The notes under the pieces were generated by a model. That model saw nothing but the letters and a program-made list of their open reading frames with translations. It did not search any database and was not told where the DNA came from. From Chlorobiaceae bacterium (GTDB lineage Bacteria; Bacteroidota; Chlorobiia; Chlorobiales; Chlorobiaceae): a stretch of DNA of 64,000 nt. A program made the translations under genes and the position numbers. The stretch lies in assembly GCA_012972825.1 (NCBI GenBank), contig JABDHL010000022.1:62001-126000 (forward strand), in the 5' to 3' direction. Positions 58,381-64,000 of this stretch are shown here, piece after piece (within the stretch, counting starts at the first letter, position 1; each line of letters opens with the position of its first letter).

Positions 58381-58518
58381 TTAAGCAACTTTTTCGGAAG
58401 TAAGATCGTCGTTGCAACTGCCGTGAAGACTTGTTCCGGTATAGGAAATAAATAAATATCTTAAAAGCAGTTGCTTGACTGAGGTGAAACTCTCTGAACT
58501 TCCAGTTTCATATCTCAA
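58381..58518 (-). CDS. Possible 45-residue peptide (TTG start)
   Basis: A minus-strand frame, open from just inside the 3' end of the next gene. From the TTG at 58518 it encodes 45 residues with ETGSSESFTSVKQLLLR, then YLFISYTGTSLHGSCNDD and LTSEKVA. GGGA lies a few bases before the TTG. The Ser/Thr/Cys-containing C-terminus and the position just downstream of the 208-residue gene make it interesting, but no start codon better than TTG exists. Confidence 0.35.
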   Translation of the reverse strand: MRYETGSSESFTSVKQLLLRYLFISYTGTSLHGSCNDDLTSEKVA

Positions 58519-58532
58519 GAGATCCCGAAGGG

Positions 58533-59159
58533 TTAAGATCTGATGCAGCCGGAGCCTGGAGTTTCAACATTGCTCCAAACTTCTTTGTGTAAGCGAAACG
58601 CTGACTCGGAATTTATCAACCCCGGCTTCAGCAATTCTTTCCACCCGTTTTTTTTCAATTCAGTGTGCTGGAATTGCCACCATGTCTGCACGACCCGTGC
58701 TGCATTTTCAGCGATCTGGTCTATCTTTTTAGCATCGAAACAGCCGACAGCTGCATCGTAATAACCAAGGGTGTCGGCTGAACCCTGAGAGATGGTGACT
58801 GCATAGACATTATAACCCGGAAGGAATGTTGCGTAATAAGATTCAGGCCATGAAAATCCAGGCTGAGAATCATCCCAGTTAATATCAAGGAGATGAATTG
58901 GAAAAATAAGATTGTTTCGCATGGCAACAGGACAATGCCAGGTTTTACGTCCAATAAATGTTGATCCGTCTTCCCTGATTGAGATACCCTTAGGAAGCCT
59001 GCCCTGAACCGAAGAAAGTACAATTTCTGCAACTTTGTTTGAATCAGCAAGGCCTTCCTTTGCCGGAACTGTCAGGCAGTGCTTTATCCAGCGCTCAATG
59101 ACCTCCTGATCATCCCTTGTATAGAGGGAGGGTATTATCATAGAATCTTGAAAAATCAT
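58533..59159 (-). CDS. Hypothetical protein, paralogue A of a 207-residue family
   Basis: A 208-residue protein that I do not recognise. It aligns along its length with the protein at 60782-61405: shared blocks are MIPSLYT, DSNKVAEI, IREDGS, PIHLxxINW, WPExYYAT, LPGxxVYAVT, AxGCF, WWxFQ, LKxGLIN and EVW. The many tryptophans and the absence of signal peptide or membrane segments suggest a compact cytoplasmic protein. The Nif11-like gene lies 100 bases upstream on the same strand, so the two look like one operon. Confidence 0.7.
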   Translation of the reverse strand: MIFQDSMIIPSLYTRDDQEVIERWIKHCLTVPAKEGLADSNKVAEIVLSSVQGRLPKGISIREDGSTFIGRKTWHCPVAMRNNLIFPIHLLDINWDDSQPGFSWPESYYATFLPGYNVYAVTISQGSADTLGYYDAAVGCFDAKKIDQIAENAARVVQTWWQFQHTELKKNGWKELLKPGLINSESAFRLHKEVWSNVETPGSGCIRS

Positions 59160-59259
59160 ATTGCAACCTTTTTTTTAACCTGATTAATACGCCGAAGTTG
59201 ATAATAATACGAGAATAAAAAACGTTATAAGCCTGTAACGACTCTTTCTGAATCGACCA

Positions 59260-59463
59260 TTATGATTGCAGTCCAATATCTGAGGATACTCCCTCTGTGT
59301 ATTTATCCACAACCATTTGAAGCTCATCCTTCGTGCAATCGAAACCGCTTGAAAGAATTATCTCCATGCGCCCCATCATATTCCTGGTAGTTATAACCTT
59401 ATTACTGAAGGGTTTATCTGCCTTAAGCCGTTTAAACAACTCTTTCGACTCAGCTATACACAT
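59260..59463 (-). CDS. Nif11-like leader peptide/small protein 1
   Basis: A 67-residue protein. SKELFKRLKADKPFSNKV followed by a short turn and SSGFDCTKDELQMVVDKY fits the Nif11-type leader domain (helix, turn, GFDCTxxEL). This domain occurs as leader of ribosomal peptides and as stand-alone small proteins near nif genes. Here the tail after the domain is only about 10 residues (TEGVSSDIGLQS), with no GG cleavage site, so either it is stand-alone or the core is very short. No ribosome site is obvious. Confidence 0.65.
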   Translation of the reverse strand: MCIAESKELFKRLKADKPFSNKVITTRNMMGRMEIILSSGFDCTKDELQMVVDKYTEGVSSDIGLQS

Positions 59464-59515
59464 GTTTTTGTCGTGTGATGTTCATTCATGTTTCAACTTT
59501 AATTCCGGTTGAAAA

Positions 59516-59674
59516 TCAACAGCTCCCTGTTATACTCCCGATGAAAAACCCATTGTCTGGCATTGCCTTTTGTTTCAGCTTGTTCAACTCCTCTTGTTGC
59601 TGAAATTCAGCAGCACCACTACTGTCTGCAGCAAATCTTGCAATTTCAGCTCTTGGATATGTCATAAAGGTCAT
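59516..59674 (-). CDS. Possible 52-residue peptide upstream of Nif11 gene
   Basis: The frame reads MTFMTYPRAEIARFAADS, SGAAEFQQQEELNKLKQK, AMPDNGFFIGSITGSC, with protein-like composition. An overlapping frame from 59750 (MLMKSRNLMLFNLLNRK...) ends at 59646, and a frameshift between the two would give one longer protein. It may therefore be a decayed gene. It ends 53 bases before the Nif11-like gene on the same strand. Confidence 0.35.
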   Translation of the reverse strand: MTFMTYPRAEIARFAADSSGAAEFQQQEELNKLKQKAMPDNGFFIGSITGSC

Positions 59675-60346
59675 AGGCGACAGACACGCTGAAAGCGATT
59701 TTTCTGTTCAGCAGATTGAAGAGCATAAGATTTCTCGATTTCATGAGCATATTTAAACCCCACTCACCCTGTTACTATATTATAAAAATTATTTTATTTC
59801 TTATAATGTTTTACTGGCATTCAATTGTTAAAATAATATTTTCTTATAATTTCTTATTTGATGACAGGATACGGTAATTTTTTACGTCATCGACATGAGC
59901 ATGAATTAATAGGTGAATTTCGTATCTTTCTTTAAAACTTTAGGTTAGAAATAAATATCAATGAGATTATCTTAGATTTATATACACAGTTCTATAAAAT
60001 TCTAAGATGCAGTAAATTTTAAGTAACTGAATATTTTTTCATTTCTCAAGGCTGAATTAGCCGCCACTTGTGTGGAAAGTATATTAGTATTTCTTAAAAA
60101 GAGATAACCCGCTGCTTGCGGTGGGGAGTTTCATTTCGACTCAATCAATATGACCTGTACCTGTAACCAATTAAATTTATTTGATTTATGTTTTGATAGT
60201 AATGATAATTTTTATAAAAAAAACGTTTTGATCTGGGCAAATCACCTTGGCGACCTGAGCATGTCTACTCCCTGCAAAATTGTTTGAAAAAACCCCTATA
60301 GCAGCCTGTCGGACTATTACGATGCTATTTTTTCAAGAAGAAATAA

Positions 60347-60487
60347 TGGCGTAAAATATTAGAAGTCTTTACCCATTGGGGAGAAGAATACGGAAGATTG
60401 GTTGAAGTGTTTGTTGACGGAACATGGTGGACTATGGTTGATTATCTCAGGCCGACCAAAGAAATTGAAGAGCGGTTCAAGGATTAA
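60347..60487 (+). pseudogene. Truncated frame sharing its C-terminal tail with the next Nif11 gene
   Basis: An open frame of 46 codons without a usable start: THWGEEYGRLVEVFVDG, TWWTMVDYLRPTKEIEERFKD. Its last nine residues, EIEERFKD plus the preceding K, match the end of the Nif11-like protein 13 bases further on (KAIERRFKD), at DNA level too (GGTTCAAGGATT). It is probably a truncated, recombined relative. Confidence 0.45.
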
Positions 60488-60500
60488 AAAGGTGTAGGTT

Positions 60501-60704
60501 ATGTCTCAGGAGCTATTGGAAGCACTGATTGATAGAATGAAAGGAGATACTGCGTTTCGTGCTGAATTGATGGCGAAAGAGAATGTGCAGGAACGCCTGG
60601 AGCTTATTTTTTCTGAAGTGTTATGCTGCGCAGTGGAAGAAATGCGTAATACCGAATGGAATGCAAAACCAGGCAAGGCAATTGAGAGACGGTTCAAGGA
60701 TTGA
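60501..60704 (+). CDS. Nif11-like leader peptide/small protein 2
   Basis: A 67-residue protein, the same length as the other copy. MSQELLEALIDRMKGDTAF, RAELMAKENVQERLELI then CCAVEEM reproduces the Nif11 domain pattern with conserved Cys and acid residues. The tail is charged (AIERRFKD) and not core-like. A ribosome site AAGGTGTAGG lies before the ATG. It converges with the paralogue B gene, 77 bases away. Confidence 0.65.
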   Translation: MSQELLEALIDRMKGDTAFRAELMAKENVQERLELIFSEVLCCAVEEMRNTEWNAKPGKAIERRFKD

Positions 60705-60781
60705 ACGGAAAGTTCTATGCTGCAATGTAACAATTATAGCCGGGAAAAAGCCCTTCATACTCCAACTGCCTGAATGCTGCA

Positions 60782-61405
60782 TCATATGCAAGAGGTTTCT
60801 ACCTTTTTCACCTTTTTCCAAACCTCGCGACGCAGCCGCAAAGCCAGATCAGCATTAATCAAACCGGATTTCAATACGTTATACCACGCCCACTGGCTCC
60901 ACGTCCTGTTCTGAAAATTCCACCATGCCTGTATTGATCTGGCAGCTTTTTCAGCGATCTCTTCGGCCTTGTCAACCTTGAAACAGCCAATAGCTAAATC
61001 GAAATAATCATAGGAGTCGCTTGAATTCTGCGAGAAAGTTACAGCATAGACATCAAAACCGGGAAGAAGCGTCGCATAATAGGTTTCAGGCCATAACAAC
61101 TCCGGAAAAGAATCGTCTGCCCAGTTAATTTCAAAAAGATGGATTGGGTTGAGTAAGACGTTTCGCTTGCGAAGAGAACAATCCCAGTATTTCCGATCAG
61201 AATCTTTTGAGCCATCTTCTCTGATTGTGATGCATTGAGGAAGCTGTTCCTGAATTGAATAGAGTGCAATCTCAGCGACTTTGTTTGAATCGACAAGATC
61301 ATCCCTTTCAGGATAAAGTGGCGAGTGCTCTATCCACCATTCTATGGCAGCCTGTTCTTCCCCTGTATAGAGGGAGGGTATCATCATATTCTCTGGAAGA
61401 TTCAT
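60782..61405 (-). CDS. Hypothetical protein, paralogue B of a 207-residue family
   Basis: A 207-residue protein, full-length paralogue of the gene at 58533-59159 (roughly half of the positions identical by eye). Shared blocks are MMIPSLYTGEEQ, DSNKVAEIALYS, IREDGS, HLFEINW, WPETYYATLLPG, VYAVTFSQ, GCF, AARSIQAWWNFQ and LKSGLINADLALRLRREVW. No known domain is visible. Conserved Trp, Tyr and the single GCF cysteine might mark a ligand pocket. A direct repeat of GGTCGCTGC lies just upstream, at 61432-61452. Confidence 0.7.
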   Translation of the reverse strand: MNLPENMMIPSLYTGEEQAAIEWWIEHSPLYPERDDLVDSNKVAEIALYSIQEQLPQCITIREDGSKDSDRKYWDCSLRKRNVLLNPIHLFEINWADDSFPELLWPETYYATLLPGFDVYAVTFSQNSSDSYDYFDLAIGCFKVDKAEEIAEKAARSIQAWWNFQNRTWSQWAWYNVLKSGLINADLALRLRREVWKKVKKVETSCI

Positions 61406-61597
61406 AGTATTATTACCTTGTTTTAGGTTACAGGCAGCGACCTGCAGCGACCTTTATATTTTATCAAAATTACAAAAATTATTTTTTTAATAAAATCCTT
61501 ATAAGACATTCCTCGCGATTATTCATTTGAGATTCCGCATGAAGATCTGAGAGGTTCCTATCCTGACGGGTATGTATTTCGCGGATGCACTCCAAAA

Positions 61598-61873
61598 ATG
61601 AGTGACTATTTTGCAGCATATAATTGCAGTATTATGAGAACAGGGGCCGAAGCAGTTCTGGATTTGCAGGGAACTCATAGAGAGAAAAAAACGGTTATAA
61701 GCTCTTTTGTCAGAGGAAAAAAGCAGGGAGTTGTCGAAGAGATTGTATTGAATGATTTAAATCCTGTCTGGATTGCAAATTTGGGATTGGTGTTTAAGTT
61801 TTCACGGAATCCTTATGAAAATGAAATCGGAACGTACCCATCAGCAATCTGGAGATTATATGATGTTAATTGA
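61598..61873 (+). CDS. Hypothetical protein, probably 5'-truncated
   Basis: From the first ATG the frame gives 91 residues (MSDYFAAYNCSIMRTGAEA ... WRLYDVN). The same frame stays open 31 codons upstream to 61505 and is protein-like there too (FEIPHEDLRGSYPDGYVF), but has no start codon. It is either a remnant of a longer gene or translated from an unusual start. Its end overlaps the convergent response regulator gene by 18 bases. No family recognised. Confidence 0.4.
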   Translation: MSDYFAAYNCSIMRTGAEAVLDLQGTHREKKTVISSFVRGKKQGVVEEIVLNDLNPVWIANLGLVFKFSRNPYENEIGTYPSAIWRLYDVN

Positions 61874-62584
61874 AGCAGCAAAAAAGTACCCTGAACCATG
61901 AGAGGTTTTAAGAGGAATGTTGTATTTGAGACCATCCTTTTTGAGACGCAGACGATGAACCAGCGCATCAAGGGAGCGATTGCCTTTTTCATTATCCTCA
62001 TAATCAAGGGCATGCAACAGATCCTGACGTTGGATTATCGTCTCGGGCGATATCGCCAGCCGTTCAATCAGATCAAATTCCTTCGAGGTAAGTTTTATCT
62101 CTTCTCCTGCTGGTGAACATAACGTCCCCTTATTGCGTATCAACGTCCATTGCGTCTGTTTTTTCTCTATGGCCGGTTCAACTGCCGGCTTCGAGAGCGG
62201 TAGAGATAGGTTCGCATCAAGACGACCGAGAATACTGTAACTTGATGCCGACAATTCTGAAAAGTCTATCGGTTTAACCAGATAGATATCCGCCCCGGCA
62301 TTATAGGCATGTACTTTGCTTTCCAGTGATGACTGCGCAGTGAGCATAATAATGCGCATATCGGTATTGTTGCGGATATATTCGGCCAGCACCAGTCCGT
62401 TCTGGTCCGGCAGTCCGATATCGAGAATTGCGAGATCATATTGGTGCAAAGATATGCTCTTATAGAATGCAAGTGCTGATTCCACACCGGTAACGTCAAG
62501 ACCCTTCAGCTCAAGGTATTCCACCATGCTTTCACGAAAATCTTTATCGTCCTCAACAACGATCACTTTTCTGCTGTCAGACAT
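61856..62584 (-). CDS. OmpR-family response regulator
   Basis: A 242-residue regulator. The receiver has the acidic pocket EDD (11-13), phospho-acceptor D55 in LAILDIGLPD and the conserved lysine in LVKPIDF. A linker of about 25 residues leads to a winged-helix DNA-binding domain (LTSKEFDLIERLA ... NRSLDALVHRLRLKKDG). The receiver's partner is most likely the histidine kinase gene directly upstream on the same strand. Confidence 0.88.
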   Translation of the reverse strand: MSDSRKVIVVEDDKDFRESMVEYLELKGLDVTGVESALAFYKSISLHQYDLAILDIGLPDQNGLVLAEYIRNNTDMRIIMLTAQSSLESKVHAYNAGADIYLVKPIDFSELSASSYSILGRLDANLSLPLSKPAVEPAIEKKQTQWTLIRNKGTLCSPAGEEIKLTSKEFDLIERLAISPETIIQRQDLLHALDYEDNEKGNRSLDALVHRLRLKKDGLKYNIPLKTSHGSGYFFAASINII

Positions 62585-62684
62585 AGGAAAGCTGAATTGT
62601 TTTATTATAAAACCTTATAGTAATATAACCAGAATTACATCCGAATCCCGGCAGATAACCGCCCCTCGACTTGAAAAAGCACAG

Positions 62685-64000
62685 TCAGCCTGCCGTATGA
62701 ACAAGAGGCAGGTGAATGGTTGCCTCAACGCCTGATGCGAAGCCTTCAAGGCGGACCTTCCCATTATGCCGTTCAATGATATTCTTAACCATCCATAACC
62801 CGATACCTGCACCACTGGTATTCATAGAGTTATGGCCGCGCTGGTACTTTTCAAATACTGACTCAGCATCACCCTTTGTAATCGGTATGCCCTGGTTACG
62901 GATACGAATGACCGCTTCATCCCCTTCCTTGCAGCAATCCAGTTCGATCGTTGAGCCCGGGGGAGAATATTTACGAGCATTATCAATGAGATTGAATATG
63001 GCCAATTTGAGCTGTGAGGGATCTCCTAAAATATCACACGCTTCAAGGTGTGAGGAATACTGAATAAATCGATCAGGCCACAAGGCAAGGAAAGATTCTA
63101 CCTGTGAAGCAATGACAGAAACAAGCTCAACAACCTTCAATGGCACGACCGTCCTGGACTCCAAAAAGCGGCTTTCATGCATCGATTCTTCCATAACTTC
63201 AACAAGGCGGTCGATAGCTCGGCGTATTTTTTGCATTTCCACCGGGTTCTCACAACTGCGATTTTTATTTTTCAGCTCGATGAGGTCAAGGTTACCGCGG
63301 ATAATAGCAAGAGGGGTACGGTATTCATGCGAAATCATATGTAAAAAACTGTTCAGACGCTTCACCTCATCTTTAAGCTGCTTCGTGCGAACAGCTACAG
63401 TCTGCTCCAGCCTCTCTATGCTTACCTGTTGAAGTTTCTGTACAGTGATATCCATTGACAACATCAGAATACAGATTATGTCGCCAACAGTTATTTGCTC
63501 TCCAGACATAATTGTCTGGACTTTCTTTCCGGATTTATTCCGGAACTGCATGGGTTTGTTTACAATTTTCCCATGTTCATTGATTGCAGCTAAATTACTT
63601 TCATAATCTTCGTTTTGTAAATACAGGCCAAGGTCTTTTATACTGCGTCCTACGACTTCTTCTTTTGTATATCCGAAGATGCGCTCCCACGATTTATTGA
63701 CATCTATTAGTGTACCGTCCAGTAAATTCCCTATGGATATAGCAAAAGGTGAATAATCAAAGATCGTTCTGAATTTGCGTTCATTTTCAATGATTGCAGT
63801 CTGAATCCGTTTTTGTTCGGTGATGTCACGCGCTGTCACAACTGCTCCGATTATCTTACCTTCATGATTGCGAATCGGAGAGAAATTGTAGCTTCCTACC
63901 CAGGTTTCGCCAGAATCTTTTCGATGCAAGGTATATTCAACACCCGAGATATCATCGCCCCGGAGTGCTCTTGGAACCGGCCACTGTTCAAACGGAGCGG
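62685..64000 (-). CDS. PAS-domain sensor histidine kinase (N-terminus outside window)
   Basis: The frame is open to the right edge (the residues before the apparent TTG start continue a PAS domain, RKDSGETWVGSYNFSPIRN), so only the C-terminal part is seen. Two PAS domains with PAC ends (ARDITEQK; SMDITVQK) are followed by HisKA with the phospho-histidine in LHMISHEYRTPLAIIRGN, and HATPase with NLIDNARKYSPPGS and GAGIGLWMVKNIIERH. It pairs with the regulator downstream, about 100 bases away. Confidence 0.88.
   Translation of the reverse strand, partial: APFEQWPVPRALRGDDISGVEYTLHRKDSGETWVGSYNFSPIRNHEGKIIGAVVTARDITEQKRIQTAIIENERKFRTIFDYSPFAISIGNLLDGTLIDVNKSWERIFGYTKEEVVGRSIKDLGLYLQNEDYESNLAAINEHGKIVNKPMQFRNKSGKKVQTIMSGEQITVGDIICILMLSMDITVQKLQQVSIERLEQTVAVRTKQLKDEVKRLNSFLHMISHEYRTPLAIIRGNLDLIELKNKNRSCENPVEMQKIRRAIDRLVEVMEESMHESRFLESRTVVPLKVVELVSVIASQVESFLALWPDRFIQYSSHLEACDILGDPSQLKLAIFNLIDNARKYSPPGSTIELDCCKEGDEAVIRIRNQGIPITKGDAESVFEKYQRGHNSMNTSGAGIGLWMVKNIIERHNGKVRLEGFASGVEATIHLPLVHTAG

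Larger units (their letters stand above)
57672..58532. other. Low-density interval with hidden small frames
   Basis: 861 bases without a standard gene. It holds the remnant at 57772-57939, a candidate small membrane protein at 58057-58188, a 24-base-pair hairpin at 58237-58294 and a TTG-starting small frame at 58381-58518. Confidence 0.5.
59464..60500. other. AT-rich low-density interval
   Basis: About 1040 bases with no gene of normal size. 59516-59750 holds two overlapping minus-strand small frames; 59760-60060 is very AT-rich (repeats of TTTCTTATAAT); 60108-60125 is a short hairpin, CCCGC/GTGGG with GTTTCATT after it; 60347-60487 is a plus-strand fragment related in its tail to the next gene. 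Confidence 0.5.

Noticed and set aside
60233-60345. Possible insertion sequence end (GCAGCCTGTCGGACTATT)
   Set aside because: No matching opposite end or transposase frame in the neighbourhood.

Overview
The window is chromosomal DNA of a green sulfur bacterium (Chlorobiaceae). The main evidence is the bchI-bchD-bchH magnesium chelatase cluster, an 11-subunit NuoABCDHIJKLMN complex I without the NuoEFG module, an uptake [NiFe] hydrogenase operon (small, large, cytochrome b, protease), and GTP cyclohydrolase I next to a eukaryote-like 6-pyruvoyl-tetrahydropterin synthase. I cannot name the species from the sequence alone.

Layout. 1-8.9 kb: housekeeping genes (partial NFACT protein, dCMP deaminase, ribD, ABC ATPase, L,D-transpeptidase, tpx, ribE, rarA, a TolC-type porin, a methyltransferase on the minus strand). 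9-12.3 kb: HIT protein, two tRNA-Leu genes, a PAP2-like membrane protein, a ferrochelatase-family protein, a TPR protein and a small membrane protein. 12.5-23.6 kb: complex I operon. 23.9-28 kb: hydrogenase operon whose small subunit carries the six-cysteine proximal-cluster signature of oxygen-tolerant enzymes. 28-38 kb: pterin genes, OsmC, DedA, two hypotheticals, ABC-F ATPase, AlkD-like protein, prolyl oligopeptidase, RluD-type pseudouridine synthase. 38-46.6 kb: lipoamide dehydrogenase, then bchI, bchD and a bchH-family gene (probably the bchT paralogue by gene order). 46.6-53.5 kb: guaB, tRNA-Ser, an SDR enzyme, a RelBE-type toxin-antitoxin pair, a secreted metallo-hydrolase, a cupin, Hsp20, a DUF2934 protein and a Pal-like lipoprotein, separated by repeats and possible gene remnants.

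53.8-64 kb is the accessory part. A very large PAS/GAF hybrid histidine kinase lies at its left edge and a second PAS histidine kinase plus an OmpR-type regulator at its right edge. Between them is an AT-rich, low-density stretch with two 67-residue Nif11-like leader peptides, two mutually paralogous proteins of about 207 residues with no recognised function, and several short or truncated frames, some of which are hidden because they lack ATG starts or are under 60 residues. This Nif11/207-residue module is the best candidate in the window for an undescribed system.

Dispersed intergenic repeats (GTCATCCCGACC type, a CCTATAGG palindromic element, a degenerate C-rich tandem array) lie mostly at operon ends.
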